A stretch of DNA of 52,755 nt from Flavobacterium sp. ASW18X (GTDB lineage Bacteria; Bacteroidota; Bacteroidia; Flavobacteriales; Flavobacteriaceae). Below the pieces are notes generated by a model that saw only the letters and a list, made by a program, of their open reading frames with translations, had not been told where the DNA came from and ran no database searches. Within the stretch, counting starts at the first letter, position 1. Every line of letters begins with the position of its first letter. The stretch spans positions 1 to 52,755 of the forward strand of contig NZ_SWKK01000021.1 in NCBI RefSeq assembly GCF_005144745.1. Reading direction: 5' to 3'. Shown here piece by piece: positions 1 to 11,333 of the stretch. The position numbers and the translations under genes are program-made.

Positions 1-1
1 T

Positions 2-812
2 GATTTAACCGGCGTACCAACGGGCTTAGCTGATGGTGATGACGATACAACATACACGGCGGGTGCTGGTCTTAATCTTGTAGGTACCGTGTTTACGTTA
101 GACAATGCAGCTGTATCTAACATTTCAAATTCTAATTTAACACTACCTAACGGAATCGTTAGAACCTTAGATTTGAACGGTAGCGATATTGCTTTCACAG
201 GAACTGGTAATGTGGGTATTGGTAATGCTGCAAATCCTCCAAGGAACAAATTAGATATTGCAGGTGAAATTCGTTCAGAAGGAATAAACCTAACAGATGA
301 CAGCAGCTCATCCTTCATTCAATTTTGCAAATGACACCAATGCCGATACGGGTATTTATCGCCCAGCAGCAGATGAATTAGCAATAATAACAGGCGGATA
401 TGAAGCTTTGCGCGCAGACGAATACAGTACTGGGAACACACAAATAATAGTTCAAAATCGCTTGGCGGTAGGTAAATCAACAACAGACAATACTGGTTAC
501 TCAGGCCCCAATACACATAGTACATTAGAAGTAAGTGGCTCTATGGCCACAGCTATTACAGTAACCACAGGCAACATCACTTTAGATGAGACACACCATA
601 CTATCATTTTAGGAGGTGCGCATAATGTTACCCTACCAGACGCATCTACTTGTACTGGGAGAATGTATGTAATTAAAAACACCATTGCTTTAACCGCAAG
701 TATATCTACATATGAGGATTTGCTAGGAGTAAGTGTAACGTTAATCCCCTATCAGGGTGTCATTTGGATACAGAGCGATGGAACCAAATGGCAATTAATC
801 AACAAATTGTAA
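2..812 (+). pseudogene. Repetitive surface/tail-fibre-like protein, 5'-truncated by window edge and frameshifted
   Basis: The frame starting at base 2 is open from the window edge and reads as a low-complexity bacterial surface protein (LTGVPTGLADGDDD, then YTAGAGLNL, NVGIG). It stops at 334. The rest of the protein continues in another frame from about 297 to 812 (FNFANDTNADTGIYRPAADE, then a C-terminal IWIQSDGTKWQLIN end). This DTGIYRPA-type motif normally follows the LDIAGEIRSEGIN part in one chain, so one extra base (or two missing) lies between about 294 and 330, near the CAGCAGC run. Such proteins are common in Bacteroidota, often beside T9SS substrates. The next gene starts 1 nt after its stop, so the pair is probably one operon. 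It could be a real lesion or a sequencing error. Function unknown. Confidence 0.6.
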
Positions 813-813
813 A

Positions 814-1959
814 ATGAAGCAACTTATCATCATAATTTTGGGGTGCTCTTTTTTACATGCCCAAGAAACGCTCAGAAATGATGGAGGTCTAAAGGTTTTT
901 GAAACCGGTACTCTAGGCGTGTTTCATCATATGGAAAATCATAGCGACTCTAAAAATCAAGGTTTAGTAGGTTTTTATGGTTCAAAGGCGCAGGAAATAT
1001 CAGGTTCCTTACCATTACATGTTTTTGATGTAGAGTTGATGAATAGCCGTGGTTTATTTTTAGCCAACGCGATGCATATTGAAAACAATTTGAATTTTGT
1101 AGATGGCAATGTAGATAGTGATGGAACTTTAGAGAGTCCTTTGCTTTGGTTTAAAAATGATGCTTTTCATACAGGTGCATCTGCCAAAAGTAAATCCATC
1201 ACCTACACCGGAGGTCTTAACATTTCAAATTTAGAAATGCCTTTAGGTACAACAGAGTTTTATCGCCCTATACAAGTATCTTTTAGCGAATCTGGATTTA
1301 CGCTACAATGCAAATATTTCTACAAAAATGAAAATTGGCCAAACACAGATAATTACAACAGTGTTTCTAAAGAAATTACTATTAACCAAGTTGATAACAC
1401 AGAATACTGGGAATTACATAATGCTATGGGTGCGGTACAAGTGCAACTGTTTTGGGATGCTGTGACTACTCCGAACTATATTTTAGACAACACCAATGAC
1501 ATTGTAGTAGTAGGCTGGCACAAAACGGAACAAGAATGGCATCATCTAGGAGGGCTAGAACACCAAGGCAACTCCACAAAGGGTAGCCTAAAATCCTATA
1601 TTTTTAACGCCCCAGACTACGCTGCAGTTACCTTAGCAATTGCACCCACATCAAAAAACACGCTAACTCCTAATTCGCAATTTATTTCTCCTAATGGAGA
1701 CGGCATTAACGACTATCTTACTTTTGAGGAAATAGAAAACATACCCGAAAACATTTTAGAGGTTTACAATAGGTACGGTATTTTAGTGTATACATTAAAC
1801 AATTATTCGGCAGAATTTTATGGTGTAGCCAATGTAAAAGGTGCAATAGCTAGAGGTAAAGGATTAGCATCTGGCATCTATTATTATGTAGTCACAGACC
1901 AAAGCAATGGTGAAAAATATCAAGGATTTTTTTACTTATCACCACTAGAAAATCAATAA
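814..1959 (+). CDS. T9SS substrate with gliding-motility-type (type B) C-terminal sorting domain
   Basis: A 381-aa secreted protein. It starts with a short signal peptide (MKQLIIIILGCSFLHAQ, cleavage likely after HAQ). The last ~90 residues carry the CHU_C/type-B sorting signature: FISPNGDGINDYLTFEEIEN, then LEVYNRYGILVY, then GIYYYVVT and YQGFFYL. That domain targets cargo to the type IX secretion system, whose parts PorT and Plug are encoded elsewhere in this window. The central ~270 residues have no domain I can name; they resemble other flavobacterial adhesion-like proteins. The ATG lies 1 nt after the stop of the upstream repetitive gene, so the two probably work together at the cell surface. 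The sorting domain is certain; the role of the body is unknown. Confidence 0.85.
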   Translation: MKQLIIIILGCSFLHAQETLRNDGGLKVFETGTLGVFHHMENHSDSKNQGLVGFYGSKAQEISGSLPLHVFDVELMNSRGLFLANAMHIENNLNFVDGNVDSDGTLESPLLWFKNDAFHTGASAKSKSITYTGGLNISNLEMPLGTTEFYRPIQVSFSESGFTLQCKYFYKNENWPNTDNYNSVSKEITINQVDNTEYWELHNAMGAVQVQLFWDAVTTPNYILDNTNDIVVVGWHKTEQEWHHLGGLEHQGNSTKGSLKSYIFNAPDYAAVTLAIAPTSKNTLTPNSQFISPNGDGINDYLTFEEIENIPENILEVYNRYGILVYTLNNYSAEFYGVANVKGAIARGKGLASGIYYYVVTDQSNGEKYQGFFYLSPLENQ

Positions 1960-2029
1960 AATAAGATATCAGCTAAAATATATAATCCATCCATTGCGTT
2001 AGCTATAGCAACGCAACGTTTACAAATTC

Positions 2030-2764
2030 ATGCAAAGACGCGCCTTTATTCAAAAATCTAGTTTAGCAGCTACTGCCCTACTCACAGTACCGCATTTCCC
2101 TTACAAACAAGGACCTCTTTATTCTACAGAGGAATTAATGGGCAAAGCAGATTTAGAATTGTTTGGTAAGGGCATCAATCTAAGAAAAGAAGCCCATGAC
2201 GCTTTTGTAGCTATGCAAAAAGGGGCGGAAGCAGAAGGTTTCAACATTAAGATGGTTTCTAGCTATCGTAGCTATGCAAGACAAAAAGCGATTTGGGAAC
2301 GGAAATATGTAAAGTACACAGACCAAGATAACATGGAACCCCTAGACGCCATGGCTAAAATTATAGAATACTCTACTATACCTGGCACTAGCAGACATCA
2401 TTGGGGTACAGATATAGATATCATAGATGCTAATGCAAAAGTGAGTGGAGACGTTCTAGTACCCAGTAAATTTGAAGAAGGTGGTCCCTTTGAAGGTTTA
2501 AAACAATGGTTAGACAAATGTGCTAATGACTATGGCTTTTATTTGGTATACACAGACAGCTATTTTAGAAAAGGTTTTAAATATGAGCCTTGGCATTATA
2601 GTTATGCTCCTACAGCTAAGCCGATGCTAAAACAATATCGCAAGCTTAATATCTTAAAAACCTTGTCGGAAGCAGATATCTTAGGAGCTCAACATTATAC
2701 CAGAGCCTTTTTATTAGATTACATCCATAACAACATTCTAGACATTAACCCAGAATTATTATAG
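2030..2764 (+). CDS. M15-family D-alanyl-D-alanine carboxypeptidase, Tat-type signal
   Basis: A 244-aa M15B (VanY-like) zinc peptidase that would trim D-Ala from peptidoglycan stem peptides in the periplasm. Zinc and catalytic motifs are complete: SSYRSYARQ near residue 78, SRHHWGTDID (the SxHxxGxxxD motif; His123, Asp130) and EPWHYSY (Glu186, His189). The N-terminus MQRRAFIQKSSLAATALL has a twin-arginine (RRxF) motif before a hydrophobic stretch, which suggests folded export through Tat; that is inference. The gene stands 70 bp downstream of the T9SS substrate and 41 bp before the M48 protease. The exact substrate (LD- or DD-peptide) cannot be decided from motifs. Confidence 0.88.
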   Translation: MQRRAFIQKSSLAATALLTVPHFPYKQGPLYSTEELMGKADLELFGKGINLRKEAHDAFVAMQKGAEAEGFNIKMVSSYRSYARQKAIWERKYVKYTDQDNMEPLDAMAKIIEYSTIPGTSRHHWGTDIDIIDANAKVSGDVLVPSKFEEGGPFEGLKQWLDKCANDYGFYLVYTDSYFRKGFKYEPWHYSYAPTAKPMLKQYRKLNILKTLSEADILGAQHYTRAFLLDYIHNNILDINPELL

Positions 2765-2805
2765 CTTCTTTTTTGTAACTTTCCGCCTACTATAACACAA
2801 CCATT

Positions 2806-3573
2806 ATGAGAAGTAGAGGAAGTTGGAAAATTCGGATTTTAATTGGCTTAGCTATTGTAGCCTTTGCCTATTTTAACAAGTGTAGTAATACAGAAACCAA
2901 TCCATATACGGGTAGGGAACAGCATATTACCATGGAGCCACAAGAAGAAATAGCCATTGGATTGCAAAGTGCTCCGGAAATGGCGCAGCAACATGGCGGC
3001 CTGTATCCAGACCAAAGAATGCAAGCCTTGGTAGATGCCGTTGGAAAAAAACTGGTACAGAACAGTGTTGCCAGAGAAACCCCGTACCAATATGATTTTC
3101 ATCTATTAGCTGATGACCGTACCATAAATGCATTTGCATTACCTGGTGGACAATGCTTTATAACTTATGCCTTATTTTCTCAATTGAATGAGGCACAACT
3201 TGCTGGCGTATTAGGCCATGAAATTGGCCACGTTATTGGTAGACATTCTGCGGAACGTATTGCAGACAGTCAATATTGGCAACAGGTGTCAATGGGAGCT
3301 TCTGTAGGAGCAGATGCAGGAAGCATTATAGGTGCCATTGGCCAAAATACCTTATTAAAAAATGGTCGTGGGGACGAGTTAGAAAGCGATGAGCTAGGAG
3401 TGTTAATGATGATACAATCTGGTTACGACCCTTATGAGATGATAGAAGTGATGAAAATTTTAAAATCTGCTGCAGGACCTAACAGAGTGCCCGAATTCCA
3501 GAGTACCCACCCAGACCCAGAAAACAGAATTGAAAGGATTAAAGAAGCTATTGAAAAATATCAAGGAGCTTAA
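2806..3573 (+). CDS. M48-family zinc metalloprotease (LoiP/BepA-like)
   Basis: A 255-aa envelope metallopeptidase. The HExxH motif is LGHEIGHVIGRH (His138, Glu139, His142), the third ligand lies in ELESDELG (about Glu193), and the family NAFALPGG motif precedes the active site. The N-terminus has a hydrophobic segment (residues 9-22) ending in NKCSN, so it is either a lipoprotein with a weak lipobox or anchored by an uncleaved segment. By family it should take part in outer-membrane protein quality control. It follows the M15 peptidase by 41 bp on the same strand, so co-transcription is likely. No TPR tail is present, so it resembles LoiP or YggG more than BepA. Confidence 0.88.
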   Translation: MRSRGSWKIRILIGLAIVAFAYFNKCSNTETNPYTGREQHITMEPQEEIAIGLQSAPEMAQQHGGLYPDQRMQALVDAVGKKLVQNSVARETPYQYDFHLLADDRTINAFALPGGQCFITYALFSQLNEAQLAGVLGHEIGHVIGRHSAERIADSQYWQQVSMGASVGADAGSIIGAIGQNTLLKNGRGDELESDELGVLMMIQSGYDPYEMIEVMKILKSAAGPNRVPEFQSTHPDPENRIERIKEAIEKYQGA

Positions 3574-3672
3574 AAAAATAGTCATCAACGTTGGTTTCGA
3601 AGATTTAGTATAGCTGAAATCGAGTAAATGTCGCCTTTTAACGATCATTTACAATATTCCATCGAATTTGCG

Positions 3673-3680
3673 TACCTTTA
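3673..3680 (+). promoter_or_regulatory. Possible -7 box for the microprotein gene
   Basis: TACCTTTA resembles the Bacteroidota TAnnTTTG -7 element and lies 63 bp before the 55-aa ORF, after the end of the M48 gene. No clear -33 TTTG at the right distance. Weak call. Confidence 0.3.
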
Positions 3681-3743
3681 TGTGACCAAATCGAGACATA
3701 AAATAACTTAACCCCTTGTAGCTTAACATTAAAAAACTACAAC

Positions 3744-3911
3744 ATGGGGACACTATTGAATTTTAAGAACGCATATTTTGGCGCATTTGAGAACGTAAAG
3801 CCAGAATTTTTAGTGGTGCTTTTAAAGGCATATTCGGTTTTTAGCGCCGTAATGATATTTATGGCGATGTATGCATTTGTGTATAGAGCGATTACTGGAT
3901 TTCAATTTTAA
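3744..3911 (+). CDS. 55-aa membrane microprotein, DUF6747-like
   Basis: A short ORF with an ATG start and TAA stop, directly followed by a strong hairpin terminator. It begins MGTLLNFKNAYFGAFENVKP; residues about 30-50 (YSVFSAVMIFMAMYAFVYRA) form one transmembrane helix, and it ends in ITGFQF. The pattern of an aromatic amphipathic start, a single helix and a YRxxTGF end resembles small conserved Flavobacteriaceae proteins that I remember being grouped as DUF6747; I could not check this. Function is unknown. The ~170 bp upstream gap and the terminator suggest its own transcription unit. Confidence 0.6.
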   Translation: MGTLLNFKNAYFGAFENVKPEFLVVLLKAYSVFSAVMIFMAMYAFVYRAITGFQF

Positions 3912-3945
3912 CACTATTTCCTTTTACGAGAACACTTAAGGAAAC

Positions 3946-3975
3946 AAAAAACCCGATGCAATGCATCGGGTTTTA
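3946..3975. terminator. Bidirectional hairpin terminator
   Basis: The stem AAAACCCGAT (3948-3957) pairs with ATCGGGTTTT (3965-3974), with A and T tracts on the two sides. It lies between the + strand microprotein gene and the - strand ankyrin gene and can end both. Confidence 0.85.
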
Positions 3976-3993
3976 TAGTTTTTGAAACTCCTA

Positions 3994-4383
3994 TTAGCCT
4001 TTTTTCTCTAATACTTCTAATACAGCAGAAGCGTCTGCCAGTTCTGCATATTTTTTCACGGTAAAACCTTGGTCGCAACGCTTATTAAGGTTGGCACCAT
4101 TTTTAATTAATACTTTCATTATTTCTGGCCTGTTGTAACGTGCAGCGTAATGAGCCGGAGTTTTGCCTAAGGACTTCTGGTTCACATCTTCTCCCATTTC
4201 AATCATTTTCAGCACCATTTCTTTATCGCCTTTAATAATTGCTTTACAAAAAGAACTTACATTTACATTTGTTAATGTATTCCATTTCATTATGGGAGCA
4301 GAATCAGTAGTTCTAGCTTCCACATTACTTACAACAGCCATAAAAGCCATTGCCACTCCCAAAGTTAAAATTCGTTTTTTCAT
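3994..4383 (-). CDS. Secreted ankyrin-repeat protein
   Basis: A 129-aa protein with a Sec signal peptide (MKKRILTLGVAMAFMAVVSN, cleavage probably after VEA). The mature part holds about two ankyrin repeats: the stretch ending GEDVNQKSLGKTPAHYAARY, then a second with IMKVLIKNGANLNKRCDQGF. Ankyrin repeats bind other proteins; a periplasmic or surface scaffold role is the most that can be said. It is a single gene, reading toward the shared terminator at 3946-3975 and diverging from gpmI across a 214-bp gap. Confidence 0.8.
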   Translation of the reverse strand: MKKRILTLGVAMAFMAVVSNVEARTTDSAPIMKWNTLTNVNVSSFCKAIIKGDKEMVLKMIEMGEDVNQKSLGKTPAHYAARYNRPEIMKVLIKNGANLNKRCDQGFTVKKYAELADASAVLEVLEKKG

Positions 4384-4570
4384 GATGTTTTGATTTATTG
4401 ATTAATGAATGTAATTGATATATCAAAGAGACTATATAATCCCTTAAACGTTACCATATTAACAGTTATATAACTAAACTTTAACAGCATCGCAATTTTC
4501 GCCTGTAATTATTGTTAAAATAGCATTACGGAAAACCATAAAATAACTAGGGGTTGTCCCAAGAAGGCTT

Positions 4571-4578
4571 TATTTTTG
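4571..4578 (+). promoter_or_regulatory. -7 promoter box for gpmI
   Basis: TATTTTTG matches the Bacteroidota -7 consensus TAnnTTTG, 19 bp before the gpmI ATG. A TTG at 4554-4556 could be a poorly spaced -33 element. Confidence 0.45.
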
Positions 4579-4597
4579 AGGCTCAATTAAAACAGAC

Positions 4598-8237
<3,640 letters not shown>

Positions 8238-8272
8238 TTAATAAGGTAGTTCTTTAAATCTATTAATCATCT

Positions 8273-8280
8273 TATCTTTG
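8273..8280 (+). promoter_or_regulatory. -7 promoter box very close to the map start codon
   Basis: TATCTTTG is a perfect match to TAnnTTTG and ends only 4 bp before the map ATG. If active, transcription would begin at or just after the ATG, giving a leaderless mRNA, or a later start would be used. Confidence 0.45.
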
Positions 8281-8284
8281 CGCC

Positions 8285-9103
8285 ATGATTAAAATCAAGA
8301 CGGCAGAAGAAATTGAGTTAATGCGCGAAAGTGCGCTTATGGTATCTAAAACCTTAGGAATGTTAGCCGCTGAGATTAAGCCAGGGGCAAATCCGCTTAA
8401 GTTAGATAAAATGGCGGAAGAATTTATTCGTGATAATGGTGCTATTCCAGGGTTTTTAGGAATGTATGATTTTCCCAACACGCTTAATTGGAGCCCTAAC
8501 GCGCAAGTTGTTCATGGGATTCCAAATAATGAGGAACTAAAAGATGGTGATGTAATCTCAGTTGATTGTGGTGCTATCAAAAATGGATATTACGGTGACC
8601 ATGCCTATACCTTTGAAGTGGGAGAGGTAGCTCCAGAAACTAAGAAATTGCTAAAAGTAACCAAGGAATCCTTATACGTTGGTATTCGCGAATTTAAGTC
8701 TGGCAACCGTGTTGGTGATGTTGGCTTCGCTATTCAAAAATATTGTGAAAGTCATGGCTACGGTGTAGTTCGGGAACTTGTTGGCCACGGTTTGGGAAAA
8801 GAATTGCACGAGGACCCACAAATGCCAAACTACGGCAAAAGAGGTAGAGGTAAAAAGTTTGTAGATGGTATGGTCGTCGCTATAGAGCCTATGATTAATA
8901 TGGGCACAAAGCGTATTAAACAACTTAGAGATGGTTGGACTATTTTGACAGCTGATGGGCAACCGAGTGCACATTTTGAGCATGATGTGGCTATTGTAAA
9001 TGGTAAACCAGAACTACTATCCACATTTCAGTACATCTACGAAGCACTTGGTATTACGTCTGACGAGGAAGATGAGTTTCGTGCTAAAAAATTGACGTTG
9101 TAG
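8285..9103 (+). CDS. map: Type I methionine aminopeptidase
   Basis: A 272-aa cytosolic enzyme that removes the N-terminal methionine from new proteins. All five metal ligands are present: Asp94 (SVDCGA), Asp105 (YGDHAY), His168 (VGHGLGKELHEDP), Glu201 (VAIEPMI) and Glu232 (HFEHDVAIV). The length matches type Ia enzymes without an N-terminal zinc extension. The following methyltransferase starts immediately after the stop codon (GTG at 9104), so the two are translationally coupled. A strong -7 box sits just 4 bp before the start, which raises the question of a leaderless transcript. Confidence 0.97.
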   Translation: MIKIKTAEEIELMRESALMVSKTLGMLAAEIKPGANPLKLDKMAEEFIRDNGAIPGFLGMYDFPNTLNWSPNAQVVHGIPNNEELKDGDVISVDCGAIKNGYYGDHAYTFEVGEVAPETKKLLKVTKESLYVGIREFKSGNRVGDVGFAIQKYCESHGYGVVRELVGHGLGKELHEDPQMPNYGKRGRGKKFVDGMVVAIEPMINMGTKRIKQLRDGWTILTADGQPSAHFEHDVAIVNGKPELLSTFQYIYEALGITSDEEDEFRAKKLTL

Positions 9104-9880
9104 GTGTCTAAACTTTTTAAGTATTTTCTAAACCTTATTCCTAGACCTTGGCTCATAAAATTAAGCTACTGGGTTAGGCCAATCATAGCACTTGGCCTGC
9201 GTGGTAACAGATACACCGACCCCATTGACGGAAAAAAGTTTAGAAAATTCTTACCCTATGGGTATGAAGCTCCAAGAGAAAATGTTTTATCCCCTTCTAC
9301 CCTTTCATTAGAACGCCACAGGCTTTTATGGTTATTCTTAAAAGAACGCACCAACTTTTTTAAGGCATCGTTAAAAGTACTCCACTTTGCTCCGGAACAA
9401 GCGTTTTATCATCGGTTTAAAAAGCAAAAAAATCTGGATTACACTACCACGGATTTATTATCGCCTTTGGCGGATGTAAAAGCCGATATCTGCAATTTAC
9501 CTTTTAAGGATAATGAGTTTGACGTTATTCTTTGCAATCATGTTTTAGAGCACATCCCTGATGACCATAAAGCTATGAGCGAATTATTTAGAGTGATGAA
9601 ACCTGGCGGATGGGGTATATTTCAAATTCCACAAGATACCAATAGAGCGAAAACCTTTACCGATGATACAATCACTGACAAAAAAGAACGTGCCCGTATT
9701 TTTGGGCAGTATGACCATGTACGAATTTATGGTTTAGATTATTTTGACCAATTACGCTCGCATGGATTTAAGGTTGAAGCCATAGACTACACTGCCGATT
9801 TATCGTCAGAAATAGTAGACCAATTTCGCTTAGCGAAGGGAGAATTGATTCCTTTTGTTCGCAAACCTAATTTTGAATAA
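9104..9880 (+). CDS. Class I SAM-dependent methyltransferase (Methyltransf_11 type)
   Basis: A 258-aa protein beginning at a GTG directly abutting the map stop codon. That start is favoured because the N-terminal segment (LFKYFLNLIPRPWLIKLSYW) looks like a genuine start and no nearby ATG exists. The Rossmann core has a diverged motif I (VLHFAPEQAF), then DICNLPFKDNEFDVILCNHV and the typical LEHIPDDHKAMSELFRVMKP. The basic, hydrophobic N-terminus could touch the membrane. Substrate is unknown; the placement after map recurs in my memory of flavobacteria but I could not check it. The 3' end overlaps the convergent apbE gene by 14 bp. Confidence 0.82.
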   Translation: MSKLFKYFLNLIPRPWLIKLSYWVRPIIALGLRGNRYTDPIDGKKFRKFLPYGYEAPRENVLSPSTLSLERHRLLWLFLKERTNFFKASLKVLHFAPEQAFYHRFKKQKNLDYTTTDLLSPLADVKADICNLPFKDNEFDVILCNHVLEHIPDDHKAMSELFRVMKPGGWGIFQIPQDTNRAKTFTDDTITDKKERARIFGQYDHVRIYGLDYFDQLRSHGFKVEAIDYTADLSSEIVDQFRLAKGELIPFVRKPNFE

Positions 9881-10877
9881 CTACTTCCTTAAAACCATCT
9901 GTCATAAACTCTAGCGTATTCCCTGCATCATCTAAATAAATGATGTAAGCATCTAGATTTTCTTGAGCAATAAGCTTCTTAGAATCCTCTAAATCCATAG
10001 CCATAAAAGTGGTGGCGTAAGCATCTGCTTTAGCACAATTATCTGCCAGTACCGTAGCTGCCAAAATATTTCCGTTTTTGGGATAACCTGTCAATGGATT
10101 AATGGTGTGAACATATTTTTTCCCTGTTGCTTCGTCCACCCAAAACTTCCTATAATTTCCAGAAGAGGCCATAGCTCTATTGACTAAATGAATAGCTTTT
10201 TTTGTTCTTCTACCATCTTCTACCTGTGGATCATCAATAGCAACTCCCCAATCTCTTATCATTAGTCTGTTACTCCCCTTACCTACTACTTCTCCACCTA
10301 CTTCTACCAAATAATTCTGAATACCTTTCTCTGCTAACATTGCTGCTAATCTGTCTATGCTGTACCCCTTAGCAATGGAATTAAAATCAAACGCAATACC
10401 CTCTTTCTCTTTGGTTACCGTGCTATTTGCATTTAAACGTACTTTACTAAAACCCACAAACTGCAACAAACTATCTACTTTTCCCTGATCCATTGTTAAT
10501 TTTCTTCCCGGACCAAAACCCCAAGCGTTTGCCAAAACCCCTACAGTAGGATCAAAATTGCCCTTAGACTTTGCATGTATTTCTTTACTGAGGGCAAACA
10601 CATCCTTAAACATGTGGTCTACTTGTATTGTTGTATCACCAGAATTAATTCTAGAAATATCTGAATCTGGCATGTACGTAGACATAGATTTATTTACAGC
10701 CTTAATAACAGAGTCTATTTCCTTTTGGTAATTCAACTCTTCATGAGCCAAATAAATGATAGAATAAGTGGTGCCAAACGCCTCTCCAACATTCTGATTC
10801 TTTACCCATCTTTCTTTTGGTGAACAACCAATAAATACAATTAGATATACTAAAAAACAACTATACGAACCTCTCAT
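9867..10877 (-). CDS. apbE: FAD:protein FMN transferase (ApbE) lipoprotein
   Basis: A 336-aa lipoprotein (lipobox VFIGCSP, Cys18) of the ApbE family, which attaches FMN covalently to threonine in a (D)xx(S/A)GATxT motif. Family landmarks are STYMPDSDISRINSG, FDPTVGVLANAWGFGPG, FDFNSIAKGYSIDRLA, NYLVEVGGEVVGKG and the C-terminal YVHTINPLTGYPKNG with LADNCAKADAYATTFMAMD. Its natural targets are encoded just upstream: NqrC (LAGATIT) and NqrB (GETST). It lies 1 bp after the 119-aa gene at the 3' end of the nqr block, so the whole cluster builds and matures one complex. Confidence 0.95.
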   Translation of the reverse strand: MRGSYSCFLVYLIVFIGCSPKERWVKNQNVGEAFGTTYSIIYLAHEELNYQKEIDSVIKAVNKSMSTYMPDSDISRINSGDTTIQVDHMFKDVFALSKEIHAKSKGNFDPTVGVLANAWGFGPGRKLTMDQGKVDSLLQFVGFSKVRLNANSTVTKEKEGIAFDFNSIAKGYSIDRLAAMLAEKGIQNYLVEVGGEVVGKGSNRLMIRDWGVAIDDPQVEDGRRTKKAIHLVNRAMASSGNYRKFWVDEATGKKYVHTINPLTGYPKNGNILAATVLADNCAKADAYATTFMAMDLEDSKKLIAQENLDAYIIYLDDAGNTLEFMTDGFKEVVIQN

Positions 10878-10878
10878 T

Positions 10879-11238
10879 TTAAAAGGGAATTAAACCTTGG
10901 TAATCTACTATATATTCCTGATTTAGCAATACAGGAGCATTCCTGTCCTTAGCATTTGAAAGGCCAACCCCAGCATAATAAGTTTTAGCTTCAAACTTAT
11001 CTGCATGTTCCTTAACTTTCTTCACTAACGCCTCATCAAAAGTTCTAGGGTCTTCAGGATAAGCCACATGCCGCACAATGATAAAGTGCAAAATTTTATC
11101 CTTTAAACATACAAATTGTGGATTTTTTTTGAGTTTACTATTGACCCCCATAAACTCATATCCATCCAACTTTAGCTCTTCACCTACCAAATTCATGGCT
11201 AAGTTGTGCAATTCTTGTTCTGTTAATGGTCTACTCAT
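10879..11238 (-). CDS. Conserved 119-aa protein of the nqr-apbE locus, function unknown
   Basis: A soluble 119-aa protein with no signal peptide or membrane segment. It begins with a helical stretch (LTEQELHNLAMNLVGEELKL), then beta-rich parts (YEFMGVNSKLKKNPQFVC, LHFIIVRHVAYPED) and ends in PVLLNQEYIVDYQGLIPF. I recall database entries naming such proteins Na+-NQR subunit F by neighbourhood, which the sequence does not support: there is no ferredoxin or FAD/NADH motif. It lies between nqrF and apbE, 1 bp before apbE, but behind a hairpin at 11254-11279. A role in assembly or maturation of the complex is a guess from position. Confidence 0.75.
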   Translation of the reverse strand: MSRPLTEQELHNLAMNLVGEELKLDGYEFMGVNSKLKKNPQFVCLKDKILHFIIVRHVAYPEDPRTFDEALVKKVKEHADKFEAKTYYAGVGLSNAKDRNAPVLLNQEYIVDYQGLIPF

Positions 11239-11253
11239 TTTCTTTTAAAATAA

Positions 11254-11280
11254 AAAACCGATGCCAGAGCATCGGTTTTA
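11254..11280. terminator. Hairpin terminator after nqrF
   Basis: AAAACCGATGC (11254-11264) pairs with GCATCGGTTTT (11269-11279) around a CAGA loop. On the - strand it follows nqrF and lies before the 119-aa gene, so it should separate or attenuate the downstream pair from nqrABCDEF. Confidence 0.8.
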
Positions 11281-11333
11281 AAATATATCCTAATCCTCTT
11301 ATTGAAACTACAGAGGTTTTTTGATGGGTTGAT

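Noticed and set aside
1-812. Prophage tail-fibre gene
   Set aside because: The motifs resemble tail-fibre-like proteins, but no phage structural, lysis or integrase genes follow; the next gene is a T9SS substrate.
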